Source of the DNA: Leptospira abararensis
GTDB lineage: Bacteria; Spirochaetota; Leptospiria; Leptospirales; Leptospiraceae
Reading direction: 5' to 3'
DNA: 64,000 bases
NCBI RefSeq assembly: GCF_016918735.1
Contig: NZ_JAFFPR010000027.1
Span: 124,001-188,000 of the forward strand
A program made the position numbers and the translations under genes. Positions 26,044 to 36,700 of this stretch are shown here, piece by piece. How positions within the stretch are numbered: position 1 is the first letter of the stretch; each line of letters starts with the position of its first letter. The notes under the pieces were generated by a model. The model did no database searches, was not told where the DNA came from, and was given only the letters and a program-made list of their open reading frames with translations.

Positions 26044-27449
26044 AGTTCCCACCAAAGGAGTTTGTATTTGTTTTTTGGTTCTCTTGTATCGATTCCTAAA
26101 AATCCATAACCCAGTTCATACCGGAAACCCGTATGCGATTTTGAATATTCTAAAAGGATGGGAATATGGATATGGGTTTCATCCTCTGTCCACCGATGAG
26201 TATAGAGCCTTGTGATCAGGTGCAAACGTTTTTCCCCATTAGATGACCTTTTGTATTCGATGATAGAAAATATGGGTTCCCATACATCTTCCATTACTTC
26301 AAAACGAACAGGGATGATGGCAAGGGTATTCCAACCAAAATTCCCATCGGCATCTTTGTGGTAACGAAATAGGGGCCAAAGTTTCCAATAATAATCTTCT
26401 CTCCCTGTTTGGACATATTCACTTTTCATATGGGAATAAAAAGGTAATAAAAAATGGGAAGTTGCTTTTAGGTGGGAGGTATTTTGCGACAAACGGATGT
26501 AAAATGGAGTGATAAACTCTGCTTCTTTATTAGCAAAATAGGAATATCCATAGAAGGGAAAAAACACTAGTTTTTGTGTATCCTTTTTTTCAGAGGTTGT
26601 GTATTGGAAAAAAATAAAGAGAGCCGTGTAATTGGTTTGTCCTGTTTTTTTATCATACCCATAAGAAAATAAAGAATTTAAAATAGGAAACCAAAGAAAG
26701 GCTCTACTTTTCATGTTCCCATCTTTAGAATCTTTGCTGTTATATAGTGGGAAAAATAGGGAGTAGGTTGTGGGTTCTTTTTTATCCAACCTTTCTTCAC
26801 CCCACTGAAAAAAGGGCCAAAGAAAAGATTGGCGAATGTATTTTCCTTCATGTTCTTTTTTTGAATAGAGAGGAAAGATCCGAAAGTCACTTCTAGTTTC
26901 GGATCCGCCCCACATAACTAGAGGCCAAAGGATGGATTTAGCTTCATAGGTTTTGTACTTCCACTCAGAATAAACGGGGAAGAGCACATAACTCAATTCT
27001 TGGTAAGAAAGTTTGTTCCGAATTTTCCCGTAAATGGGAAAGATACTAAAATAGTTTTCCCTTTGGGATTCTCCTTTGCCCCAAATAAAAAGGGGAGTAA
27101 AAAGGATGTCTTCATCGGCGTCCCCTTCTTCGTGTTTGAATCCAGTTCCACTAAAGAAAAATAAAGAAGACCAAGTATACCAATAGTTCGTTTCTTCTTT
27201 ATAATAAAAAGGGGATAGATAACTTTTAAAACGAAAGGCATAGGTTTTGTCTTGGAAACCCATATAGAAAGGACGGAAGGCTAAGTAACTTTGGCGGCCC
27301 CTAGTTTCCGATTCATATAAAAACCAAAACTGGTGGTAGTTGGATTTGATATCTTCGGTAAACGAGTTGGGGAGTTTAGCAAAAACACTTGAGCTCAGAA
27401 AGAAGAGACAAAAAACAATTCCGAATTGAATTTTAAAGCGGGAATCCAC
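26040..27449 (-). CDS. secreted aromatic-repeat protein leading the Mla operon
   Basis: 469 residues; I do not recognise the family. A signal peptide (cleavage after VFA near residue 24) is followed by many loosely repeated units of about 25-30 residues. Their core alternates a W/F-P-hydrophobic pair with FPLY or [60 protein letters not shown]. The alternation of aromatic and polar residues suggests beta strands, so an outer-membrane barrel or periplasmic beta solenoid is likely; this is inference. It is translationally coupled to mlaE (ATGA), which places it with lipid transport. Confidence 0.75.
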   Translation of the reverse strand: MDSRFKIQFGIVFCLFFLSSSVFAKLPNSFTEDIKSNYHQFWFLYESETRGRQSYLAFRPFYMGFQDKTYAFRFKSYLSPFYYKEETNYWYTWSSLFFFSGTGFKHEEGDADEDILFTPLFIWGKGESQRENYFSIFPIYGKIRNKLSYQELSYVLFPVYSEWKYKTYEAKSILWPLVMWGGSETRSDFRIFPLYSKKEHEGKYIRQSFLWPFFQWGEERLDKKEPTTYSLFFPLYNSKDSKDGNMKSRAFLWFPILNSLFSYGYDKKTGQTNYTALFIFFQYTTSEKKDTQKLVFFPFYGYSYFANKEAEFITPFYIRLSQNTSHLKATSHFLLPFYSHMKSEYVQTGREDYYWKLWPLFRYHKDADGNFGWNTLAIIPVRFEVMEDVWEPIFSIIEYKRSSNGEKRLHLITRLYTHRWTEDETHIHIPILLEYSKSHTGFRYELGYGFLGIDTREPKNKYKLLWWEL

Positions 27450-27496
27450 GTAATTTCAATATCTTCAAGTTTCTAGAAAAGGAATCAAGTGATTTC

Positions 27497-28546
27497 ATGA
27501 TCCAAACCAAAATCGCACTGCTTTTCGGAGGTATCTCCGGCGAACATATCATCTCCATTCGGTCTTCTTATTTCATTTTCAATACAATCGATAGGGAGAA
27601 ATTCGAAATTTGTCCTGTTTACATTGACCAAACAGGAAAATTTTGGATACCCAAACGAAAAGATGCGGTCTATCCGGATCCTACAGGCAGAACTGAGGCT
27701 GAATTTTTAAAAGAATTTTCTTCCCTCAATCAAATTTCCGAATCAAAGTCGGGTGCCGGATTGTTAGAACATGGATTCCAAGTCGCCTTTCTGGGATTAC
27801 ACGGGGGAGCCGGAGAAGATGGACGGATCCAGGGTTTTTTAGACGTGTTAGGAATTCCTCATACAGGTTCGGGAGTTTTGGCATCAGCTCTGGCAATGGA
27901 TAAATATAGAGCTAATCTCCTATTCCAAACCATAGGGATACCCGTGGCTCCTTTTGTAGATTTAGAAAAGGGAAAAACGGATGCCAGAAAAATAGTTTTA
28001 AACTTACCTTTTTCCTTTCCCGTCTTCATTAAACCGACGCTAGGTGGGTCTAGTGTCAATACGGGAATGGCAAAAACTCCTGAAGAGGCTATGGTTCTTG
28101 TGGATAAAATTTTTGTCTCCGAAGACCGGGTGCTCATCCAAAAGTTGATTTCGGGAACAGAAGTATCCATTGGTGTTTTGGAAAAAAAGGAAGGAGAAAA
28201 ACGAATTCCCTTTGCTCTCGTGCCAACGGAGATTCGGCCCAAGTCTGAGTTTTTTGATTTTGAGGCTAAATACACCAAAGGGGGAAGCGAAGAAATCACT
28301 CCCGCGCCGGTCGGTGATGAAATCACAAAAAAACTCCAAGAGTATACTTTAAAGTGTCACGAAGTGCTTGGTTGCAAAGGTTACTCACGGTCAGATTTTA
28401 TCATTAGTGACGGTGTCCCTTATGTTTTAGAAACCAATACTCTGCCAGGAATGACGGGGACAAGTCTTATCCCGCAACAAGCAAAAGCGCTCGGGGTAGA
28501 GATGAAAGAAGTATTTACTTGGCTTCTATCGATTGCTCTTTCTTAG
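27497..28546 (+). CDS. ddl: D-alanine--D-alanine ligase
   Basis: 349 residues. It joins two D-Ala with ATP for the peptidoglycan pentapeptide. The N-terminal [28 protein letters not shown], the ATP-grasp [12 protein letters not shown], and the C-terminal [20 protein letters not shown] are all present with catalytic residues intact. ATG start. It is divergent from the Mla operon by 47 bases and overlaps the 3' end of the symporter gene by 32 bases. Confidence 0.95.
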   Translation: MIQTKIALLFGGISGEHIISIRSSYFIFNTIDREKFEICPVYIDQTGKFWIPKRKDAVYPDPTGRTEAEFLKEFSSLNQISESKSGAGLLEHGFQVAFLGLHGGAGEDGRIQGFLDVLGIPHTGSGVLASALAMDKYRANLLFQTIGIPVAPFVDLEKGKTDARKIVLNLPFSFPVFIKPTLGGSSVNTGMAKTPEEAMVLVDKIFVSEDRVLIQKLISGTEVSIGVLEKKEGEKRIPFALVPTEIRPKSEFFDFEAKYTKGGSEEITPAPVGDEITKKLQEYTLKCHEVLGCKGYSRSDFIISDGVPYVLETNTLPGMTGTSLIPQQAKALGVEMKEVFTWLLSIALS

Positions 28547-29915
28547 GAAAGAAATAAATTCCCACAAGGATGGCGATAAGACTGGCTATGGTTCCATAGA
28601 AGTGGCTTGTCATATCGTCGCCGTAAACTTCCAAAACAAGCCAAGTTCCAATTCCCACAAATAAAGAAAAAAGGGCAGCTCTTTCATCTGCCTTTTGACT
28701 CATCAGTCCAAACACCATAGGAATAAAGAGTGTGACAAGAGAGATTCCTCCTGAGTCTTCTACAAGGGCATAGATAGATGGTTTTCCTACAGCGAGTAAA
28801 AAAGAAATCCCAGCAATGATAAGAACCGAAGTTCTTGAGAGAAGGAGTAACTTTTTATCATTCATATCCTTGAATGCGTATTTCAGAATATTCTCAGATA
28901 GAATGGAAGAAGGGGCAAGGATAGCGCCGGAAGCCGTGGAAAGAATGGCAGAGATGAGGGCTGAAAAAAATAAAATCTGCACCCAGGGGCTTGCAAACTT
29001 AGAAATCATTGTCGGGATGAGAAGTTGCCCTGTTTCTCCATGTAAATCAAAGTCGGGAAGAAGACTTTTGGCATGGAGACCTAAAAACAAAGGGATAAGG
29101 GCAAAAAGAAGATAGAAAATGGAAGAAAGATAAGATGCGGTAATGGCCACTTTTTCGGATTTTGCTGACATCACTCTTTGGAAGATATCCTGTTGGGGTA
29201 AAGATCCAAACCCCACCACCATCCAAGCAGAAAGATACAAAGTCCATGCATGGTAATTGGACTCTGGAAAAAAACGAAAGAACCCATCGGGTTTTTCCTG
29301 GATCGAAGTCCAAATTGGTTTAACTTCGTTTAACTCGAATAAAACGATCACAAGGCCTATGATGATGGAGATAGATTGGAAAAAATCCGTTAAAGAGACA
29401 GACCACATCCCACCAAGATAAGTATAAAAAACAACAAGACAAGCACCGATGACTATGGCTGTGAATTGGTTGATTCCAAAAAGAATCTGCACCATAATTC
29501 CGAGTGCTACAAATTGTGCGGCCACCCATCCAAAATAGGAAAAGATCAAACAAATCCCGGCGATAAATTCCATCTTCTTTCCATACCGGTTTCTGTAAAA
29601 ATCTCCAAAGGTAAGGATTTGCATTCGGTAGAGATACTTGGCAAAAACGAGACCGAGTAAAAAAAGGCAAAGGGCTCCGCCAAACGGGTCTTGGATGACA
29701 GATAAAAATCCCCCCTTCGCAAATTCGACGGAGGAACCAAGGATGGTTTCACTTCCAAACCAAGTAGCAAAAAGGGCGGCAGTAGAGATAGGAAGGGGAA
29801 GGCTTCTACCCGCTAAGATAAAGTCACGAGAGTTTTTGACTTTTTTTGCCGCATACACTCCAATGGCAATCGTTATGAGTAGGTAACCAACAATGAAAAC
29901 TGCTTGGAAACTCAT
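28515..29915 (-). CDS. sodium/solute symporter family permease
   Basis: 466 residues with 12-13 predicted membrane helices. Typical SSS features are the start [31 protein letters not shown], then [14 protein letters not shown], and [19 protein letters not shown] in the sodium-binding region. The substrate (amino acid, osmolyte or organic acid) cannot be read. It is the last gene of a five-gene operon, starting three bases after the xseB stop. Confidence 0.88.
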   Translation of the reverse strand: MSFQAVFIVGYLLITIAIGVYAAKKVKNSRDFILAGRSLPLPISTAALFATWFGSETILGSSVEFAKGGFLSVIQDPFGGALCLFLLGLVFAKYLYRMQILTFGDFYRNRYGKKMEFIAGICLIFSYFGWVAAQFVALGIMVQILFGINQFTAIVIGACLVVFYTYLGGMWSVSLTDFFQSISIIIGLVIVLFELNEVKPIWTSIQEKPDGFFRFFPESNYHAWTLYLSAWMVVGFGSLPQQDIFQRVMSAKSEKVAITASYLSSIFYLLFALIPLFLGLHAKSLLPDFDLHGETGQLLIPTMISKFASPWVQILFFSALISAILSTASGAILAPSSILSENILKYAFKDMNDKKLLLLSRTSVLIIAGISFLLAVGKPSIYALVEDSGGISLVTLFIPMVFGLMSQKADERAALFSLFVGIGTWLVLEVYGDDMTSHFYGTIASLIAILVGIYFFPKKEQSIEAK

Positions 29916-29918
29916 TCT

Positions 29919-30194
29919 TTAAAATAAATCTTCTTCCACTGGTTTTGACGGCCCATCTTCTTTCTTTTTTTTGACCGCAGATTTTACGATTTCGCCACTC
30001 GGTGCTTTGGATAAAAATTCTATTTTTGCTTCTGCATCCACAAGTCGTTCGGAACAAACTTTCTTTAATTCCATTCCTCTTTCATAGGCTTTGATGGAAT
30101 CTTCTAAGGAAAGGGTTCCCCTTTCTAATTTTTCTGCAATGTCTTCTAATTCACGCAGCGCTTCTTCAAAACTAATTGATTTTTTCTCTACCAT
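29919..30194 (-). CDS. xseB: exodeoxyribonuclease VII small subunit
   Basis: 91 residues. The family core SFEEALRELEDIAEKLERG, LSLEDSIKAYERGMEL is complete, followed by a lysine-rich tail. With XseA it forms the nuclease that degrades single-stranded DNA to oligonucleotides. It begins nine bases after xseA. Confidence 0.93.
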   Translation of the reverse strand: MVEKKSISFEEALRELEDIAEKLERGTLSLEDSIKAYERGMELKKVCSERLVDAEAKIEFLSKAPSGEIVKSAVKKKKEDGPSKPVEEDLF

Positions 30195-30203
30195 TTTGAA
30201 TTC

Positions 30204-31481
30204 CTATATTTTTTCTTTTACTTCTACGAGAAGTTTTCCATCGGATAGGAATACTTCTAAACTTTCTTTTTCTTTGATACTATGAATGGAGGATAAAACT
30301 TGTTTGTTTTGATTACGAACTACCGAATACCCACGTTTTAAAGTCCCTAATGGAGAAAAATGTTCTAATCTTTGTTCGGCGAGAGTGAATTTATTATGGA
30401 TTCTTTCTAAATAGGATTTCCAGTTATGGGAAAGGTTATCAAACCTCTGGAATTCGCTTTGTTTGCGAACCAAATAGTTTTTTCCAAGGAGTGAGATCTT
30501 TGTCATCAGTTCATCCAGTGTTGTGGATCTGATTTCTAATAGAGTTTTCGGATTTTGAAATACAGGTCTTGTTACAAGACCTGTCCATTTTTCCTTCCCT
30601 ATACGGATAACGTTTGTTAGGGCAGACTTAATTCGATCTTCCATTTCATCCAGTCGGATGAGAGTATCTGATACATTGGGAATGGCTAGTTTTGCCGCAG
30701 CTGTAGGAGTGGGTGTGGTAGCATCAGCTGCTAGGTCTGTGAGCACTCGGTCTATTTCATGACCCACCGCTGAAATAATAGGAATCCTGGAATGGTAATA
30801 AGCCATCACCACTGCTTCTTGGTTGAAGGCCATTAGATCCTCGAAGGAACCTCCGCCTCGGCCCGCAATGATCACATCTACTTCCCATTTGGGATCATTC
30901 AGCTCTCTAATTGCTTCTATGATGGAGACTTCCGCGCCATCTCCCTGCACAAGGCAAGGGGATACCAGAATCTGAATGGAAGGATTTAAGTCTGTGGCAA
31001 TACGAATGATATCCTCTACAGCTGCCCCTTTGGGTGAGGTAACAATGCCTAGGCGTTTTGGGAACTTGGGAAGAGGGCGTTTGTGTGCAGCATCAAAAAT
31101 TCCTTTATCCAAAAGGGCTTTTTTTAATTTTTCAATTTTGAGAAGGATGTCCCCCTCTCCGATTTCTTCAATTTTTTGAACCGTTAAACTATAATACCCA
31201 CCAGGTTCATAAACAGAAACCGAACCATAAACCAAAATCTCCATTCCATTTCGCAGCGGCGTACCTTTATAGTTTTTGGCTTGGAAGGAAAAAAAAGCAC
31301 ATTTGATCACACTTGTCGTATCTTTTAATGAAAAATACATATGCCCAGAACTATTCGTTTGAGAAAAATTGGAGATTTCTCCTCGCACCCAAATGTTTTT
31401 AAATTCCGATGAGTCTTGGAGTTTGGCTTTGATGAGGCGGTTGACCTCACTAACACTAAGAGATGAGTCTACGAGTTCCAT
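30204..31481 (-). CDS. xseA: exodeoxyribonuclease VII large subunit
   Basis: 425 residues, near the usual 400-450. An N-terminal OB fold (WVRGEISNFSQTNSSGHMYF) is followed by the catalytic region with VTSPKGAAVEDIIRI, IIAGRGGGSFEDLMAFN and SAVGHEIDRVLTD-ADA, and then the coiled C-terminal half. ATG start directly abutting the AI-2E-family gene stop; operon with xseB. Confidence 0.95.
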   Translation of the reverse strand: MELVDSSLSVSEVNRLIKAKLQDSSEFKNIWVRGEISNFSQTNSSGHMYFSLKDTTSVIKCAFFSFQAKNYKGTPLRNGMEILVYGSVSVYEPGGYYSLTVQKIEEIGEGDILLKIEKLKKALLDKGIFDAAHKRPLPKFPKRLGIVTSPKGAAVEDIIRIATDLNPSIQILVSPCLVQGDGAEVSIIEAIRELNDPKWEVDVIIAGRGGGSFEDLMAFNQEAVVMAYYHSRIPIISAVGHEIDRVLTDLAADATTPTPTAAAKLAIPNVSDTLIRLDEMEDRIKSALTNVIRIGKEKWTGLVTRPVFQNPKTLLEIRSTTLDELMTKISLLGKNYLVRKQSEFQRFDNLSHNWKSYLERIHNKFTLAEQRLEHFSPLGTLKRGYSVVRNQNKQVLSSIHSIKEKESLEVFLSDGKLLVEVKEKI

Positions 31482-32591
31482 TTATATATTCTGAAAACGT
31501 GTCTCTCTAAAGATTTTCCAGAAATCCCAAAGGATGATGACAAGGGTCAAAGCCATGGGTCCAATGATGATTCCAGCAACACCAAACTCTTGTAATCCGC
31601 CAATGAGAGAGAGAAAGATCAAAAACGGATGTGTTTTTAATTTTTTATCCAAAATTTTTGGTTTTACTAAGTTTTCTAAAATCAAATAACTCGCACCACC
31701 TGCAATCATAAAGAGGATACTTCCCGTCCAGTTCTCTTGGACAAGTCCAATGTACAAACCAATGGGTAACCAAACTACAGAAGTTCCGACTACTGGAATG
31801 AGTGAAAAAATGGTGGCGATGCTAGAAAGTAAAAACTTATTTGATACGGATGTAAATAGTAACAATACGTATACAAAGGTTCCTTGTAAAAGGGAAATAA
31901 ATAAGTTCCCCATCATCACAGTGCGAATGGCTTCTTCAATACGCCGGCCCAGTCTTTCTTCAATTTCTGTGGGGAAGGGGAGTAAAACAAAAAGAGCATG
32001 TTCCATTCGGCTTCCTTCTTTGTATAAAAAGAAAAGTAAAATGAATGTAAAAAATGCATTAAAAATAATGGCCCCAGGCACTTCAAATGAACCGAGTAAA
32101 AAACCAGAAGAGTTTTTAAGTAAACTATAAATGGAATCTAGGTTTAAAATGTCCATATGTTGACCCACATATTCCCTATACATCAAAGGAAGTTTGATCC
32201 AAAAAAATTCATTTTCTGTAAAGAAGTCTGTGAGCATGGGGCTATTGAGTAACAAAGAAACAATGGATTCTTCGGTGAGTTGGTTTCTTACATAGCTGAC
32301 TAAGTTTAGTGACTCTCGAATCAAAGTCGAAACAATCAAATAAGATGGGATAAACACTCCAGCAAGCATAATAAGAACCATAATATAAGGTGAAAGTCCA
32401 TGGAATTTAACACCGAGTACATTCTTTAGTTTTTTGTGAATCTTTCTTGTTGTGAGATAAAACAATAGGGCAAGAAAACTGGCCCAAAGAAAAGGTTTGA
32501 ATACAAAAAATAAAGTAAGGCAAGTCCCAATGAATATGGCACTCAGTAGGAGATAGACTATAATTTCGTTTTTGTTTTTAATCCAATTCAT
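31482..32591 (-). CDS. AI-2E/PerM-family membrane transporter
   Basis: 369 residues with about eight helices. The family end segment is intact: ILFMIAGGASYLILENLVKPKI and then GLQEFGVAGIIIGPMALTL. Members export varied small molecules or ions; the substrate is unknown here. It starts two bases after the lipoprotein gene and abuts xseA. Confidence 0.88.
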   Translation of the reverse strand: MNWIKNKNEIIVYLLLSAIFIGTCLTLFFVFKPFLWASFLALLFYLTTRKIHKKLKNVLGVKFHGLSPYIMVLIMLAGVFIPSYLIVSTLIRESLNLVSYVRNQLTEESIVSLLLNSPMLTDFFTENEFFWIKLPLMYREYVGQHMDILNLDSIYSLLKNSSGFLLGSFEVPGAIIFNAFFTFILLFFLYKEGSRMEHALFVLLPFPTEIEERLGRRIEEAIRTVMMGNLFISLLQGTFVYVLLLFTSVSNKFLLSSIATIFSLIPVVGTSVVWLPIGLYIGLVQENWTGSILFMIAGGASYLILENLVKPKILDKKLKTHPFLIFLSLIGGLQEFGVAGIIIGPMALTLVIILWDFWKIFRETRFQNI

Positions 32592-32593
32592 GA

Positions 32594-33037
32594 TTAGTAA
32601 CTGGAATGTTTTCTAAAATAAAAACGAAGGTAAGTGGTAGAGCTTCCATTTTCAGAAATAATGATCGAAAGAGATTTTTTGATAAACCCTTCCAATAAGT
32701 AAGTGACCTCCCCATTTTTTTCTGTTTTTTCGAGGAGTTTCCAATCGCCTTGGGCCGATCTTGTTTCGATTCGTTTTAGAATTGTTGCCAAACTTTCCTC
32801 TGATTCGAGTAATAGATAGGCTTCCTTTGTATGGATATGGCTTGTTTTGAATTCACTTGATTCTAGGAACCTTAGTTTTTCCGGAAAAAAAGACTGAGGG
32901 AAAGCCGGTGGAGGGCTTGTAGGGTTTTTGGTAACAACAATTTGATCAAAACGATAGATTTCTGTTTGGGTAGTCGGAGTACAAGCCCAAATAAATAGCA
33001 ATAAAATAGGCAAAAAACGAAGCATTACGGAAAGCAA
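32594..33037 (-). CDS. small lipoprotein, unknown function
   Basis: 147 residues. The short signal peptide ends in a lipobox (LLFIWAC, Cys at about 19), followed by a Pro-rich linker (NPTSPPPAFPQS) and a compact domain of about 100 residues with no recognised family. A TTG start at 33037 is favoured by AGGAG seven bases upstream; an ATG four codons later is possible. First gene of the operon running to the sodium symporter. Confidence 0.7.
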   Translation of the reverse strand: MLSVMLRFLPILLLFIWACTPTTQTEIYRFDQIVVTKNPTSPPPAFPQSFFPEKLRFLESSEFKTSHIHTKEAYLLLESEESLATILKRIETRSAQGDWKLLEKTEKNGEVTYLLEGFIKKSLSIIISENGSSTTYLRFYFRKHSSY

Positions 33038-33078
33038 ATGGGTAACTCCTGATTCCTTCCATTCATTTTTTTAAATCT

Positions 33079-33756
33079 TTGTTGCCAGCTGCAAGGAAAG
33101 CTTATCTTTTCCTTGTGTTGGATTTTCTTCAGTTTGATGTTTTTTTGGCTCGAATTCTAGAGTTACCCCCCTTAGTGCTTTGGGGTTTCTTTTGTTTTTC
33201 TAACTTTTTGGAGAATGTTTTTCCCCCTTGGCCGGGCGATACCATCACCGTGTTCTCAGGGTTTCTATCCTCGAGTCCAGGTTCCCCTCTCTCTTTTGTT
33301 TCCGTAGTAATCGCCACATATTTAGGAAACCTCCTCGGTGCCTTGGTGATGTATTTCTTTGGGGAAAGGATCCTCCAATTCTTAAAACGATCACGGTTCC
33401 CTTTTCTTTCAGCCCTCTATCAGGAAGAAAATTTACATAAGACACTTGCTTGGTTTCGTAAACATGAGCTCGTTGTGGTTTTAATTTCCCGATTTTCCGC
33501 AGGAATTCGCTTCTTTGTTTCCATTGTAGCGGGAATGAGTAAAATGAACGTCATTAAATTTGTTTTTTTGTATACCATTGCCATCTCACTTTGGTGTGGA
33601 CTTCTCCTTTTGGGCGGATCTGTGATGGGAACCCATTGGAACCAAATCGTTGTTATACTGTCATACTACAACCAAACCATCGGATTCATACTCATTTGTT
33701 TATTGTTGTACTTTCTATACCAAATTAAGAAGAAAAGAAATACAAAGTTGACATGA
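33079..33756 (+). CDS. DedA-family membrane protein
   Basis: Up to 225 residues. The family signatures are ENVFPPWPGDTITVFSGFL in the first re-entrant loop and RFSAGIRFFVSIVAGMSKM followed by W near the middle. DedA proteins are needed for envelope integrity and undecaprenyl-phosphate or phospholipid flipping. The N-terminus is uncertain: TTG at 33079 is the longest option, GTG at 33115 is closer to the usual DedA start. It precedes the phosphatase gene by 27 bases. Confidence 0.87.
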   Translation: MLPAARKAYLFLVLDFLQFDVFLARILELPPLVLWGFFCFSNFLENVFPPWPGDTITVFSGFLSSSPGSPLSFVSVVIATYLGNLLGALVMYFFGERILQFLKRSRFPFLSALYQEENLHKTLAWFRKHELVVVLISRFSAGIRFFVSIVAGMSKMNVIKFVFLYTIAISLWCGLLLLGGSVMGTHWNQIVVILSYYNQTIGFILICLLLYFLYQIKKKRNTKLT

Positions 33757-33783
33757 TTTCTTTATCTGTTAGGGTTTTCACCC

Positions 33784-36700
33784 ATGAACTCTTGGGGAAA
33801 TATAGCGTTTGATTTTTATACATTCGGCTCTCTGGTCGGTGTGATTTTTACTTTTTACAATGCACAATTTTTTTTAACGGTTAAAGAAAAGTCCGAAGCT
33901 ACCTACCAATTGGGAATGGGAACTCTCTGGCTTGGTCTCTTCCACTTCGGTTATATGATCAACTTCTCCTTTATGGGTCCGGCTTCGGCTTACATGCGTT
34001 GGCTTGTGATCATTGGAGCTATGGCTGGTGCCTCTTACCTCACTAGTTTTTTCTTAAGTTATCCGGAAGTATACTTTCCTAGACTTAAAAAATATCTTTT
34101 TTGGGTTATGAATACAATTGTTGTGTTCGTTACCGGTTACTTTGTATCTATTAGTTTAACGGCTGGTAGGTTATTTTTCTTTAGCGGGCATTATTGGGAT
34201 TTTCCTGTTCCTGTTTTTTATAAAGCCTATGCATTGATCGTTCTCGGTTTTTTTGTTACCTTTTCTTTGGTGGCTCTGGTTCAGATCTTTAAAATGCCAA
34301 AAGAATCAAGGTTTGCTTCCGCAAGTATTCTTGTAGCCTTTATCCTCGTGACTATACTACCAGGGATTATGAATGCTCAGTCCAGGGATGGTGCCATTGG
34401 AAGAGGATTGTATCAAACCATTACGGATCTTGTTTTGGTAGTAGGACTTTTTGTAGCCAATGTGGTTTATATTAACAATACCAAAGATAAAACTACCATT
34501 ATCTCTAGAATCATAGGGATCTCACTTGCTTCCTTTTTATTGGTTTTACAACTCGTTGCTTATTCAGTCATCCAACAGTCGGATGCAAACTATGATATGG
34601 TGCATACTGCCCGAGCAAAAAACTATATTGCTGGATTGGAAACAGACCAGCTCCCTAGTTTTCATTATACTTATGATACCAACCGAAAAGAATTTGTTCG
34701 AAAAAAAGGTTCTGAGGAATCTGAGGTCGACCCTACTGTTTATGAATCAGAGTATTGGAACTACTGGGCATTGGAAACAATCCTCTCTTACAAACAAAGT
34801 AAAGATTGGAAAGAAAAAACGGAGAACTTAGTTTCTTTACTTCCAAACACAAGCAAGGGTTATGCGGCAGAAATTAAAAGACTTTTAACTTTGGATACCG
34901 TGAAAAGTCCAGAAGCCTTAATTCATGAATTGGAATCGGAAAAAAGGAAAATTCTCTACACAAGAAACAAATTAAGAGAAATACCGGCAAAGAATTTTTC
35001 GGATAATGCAGATTCTCTAGTATCTAAAAAAGAGGGACCTCTTTCTGGTTTTTATGGAGCGGCACGTTCTGTCCTTGATTCTAATCTCCCAGAAGAAAAA
35101 AAAGCAGAAGTCCTCGATCAGATGTTTTCCCCTATGCCAAATCATGGCGACAGAAACTACCGCGGTCGCGTCAAGTTTGCGGAAAACAATCCGAAATATT
35201 CATTTTACGTAAGTTATTTGGTGGTCGACAAGGCAAATGGGCTTGTACATGAAGTGGGATACCCATACCTAGATTACCGAGAATTCCAAGAGGAGGTGAC
35301 TCTTCCTTGGATCATTGGTGTTTTATCTCTTGCGGTTCTTGTGATCTTTGGATACAGGTTATTCTTTCTTATTGCACTCCTAAGGCCAATTGAACAAATT
35401 ATCGAAGGTTTGACAGAGGTAAATTCTGGAAACTTAGAACATCGTCTGACGGTTCATGTAGAAGATGATATTGGGTTTATGGCCCGATCCTTCAACCGAA
35501 TGGTTCGCTCCATCCAGGCCGCAAGAAAAAAATTGGAACAGTATGCGGACCAACTGGAAGTGAAGGTTCAGGAACGGACCAAGGAATTGGAGAACACTCT
35601 GAAGGAAGTCCAATCCTTAAAACACCAACAAGATGGAGATTACTTTTTAACCTCACTCCTTTTGCAGCCATTTAATGCTAATCATGCGAAGCATGAAAAT
35701 GTCCATATTGATTTTTTATTGGAACAAAAGAAAAAATTTACCTTCCGTCAGTACGAAAAAGAAATTGGTGGGGATTTAAATATCGCAAACCAAATTTTCC
35801 TGAACAATCGTTCCTATACAGTTTTTCTGAATGCTGATGCTATGGGAAAATCAATGCAAGGTGCTGGTGGGGCACTGGTCCTTGGTTCTGTCTTTGAGTC
35901 TATCATTACAAGGACTCAACTCTTGGGTGAGGCAAGAAATACTTATCCAGAACGTTGGATCAAAAATACTTTTTTAGAACTACATAAGATCTTTGAAGGT
36001 TTCGATGGGTCTATGCTTGTCTCGCTTGTACTGGGACTCATTGATAACGAAACAGGACTGCTGTACTTTATCAATGCGGAACATCCCTGGATGGTTCTTT
36101 ATCGAGATGGGATTGCTAGTTTTATTGAAAATGAATTGATGTTTCGAAAATTAGGAACTTCCGGTGTCCAAGGAAATCTTTATATCAAAACCTTCCAATT
36201 AGAACCAGGAGACATTCTGATTGCCGGTTCCGATGGTCGGGATGATTTACTGATTTCCCATACAGCCGATGGTAAACGAGTGATCAACGAAGATGAAAGG
36301 TTATTCTTAAAAGTTGTCGAATCAGGAAAGGGTGAGCTCGACAAAATCTATGATGAATTGGCTAAGTATGGAAGTCTCACCGATGACTTATCCTTGTTAC
36401 GTGTTTCCTACATTGAAGAAAAAGAACGATATAAAATTGAAAAAGAACGTTTGAAAGAAATCCAAGCCCTCCTGCTGAAAGCAAAGGAAGCCAGCGAATC
36501 CTCTGACTTACAAGAAGCAGTTGCTTATCTTGAGGAGGCCAACTCCCTAGAAGAAAACATTCCTGAAATTAAAAAGAAATTCATCCAACTCTATCTAAAA
36601 TTAAAGGACTATGGAAATGCCAAAAAAATGGCTAAGGACTATAGTTTATTAAGACCAATGGATACAGAGATTATGTACATCACTGCGTTTTGTGCTCGCA

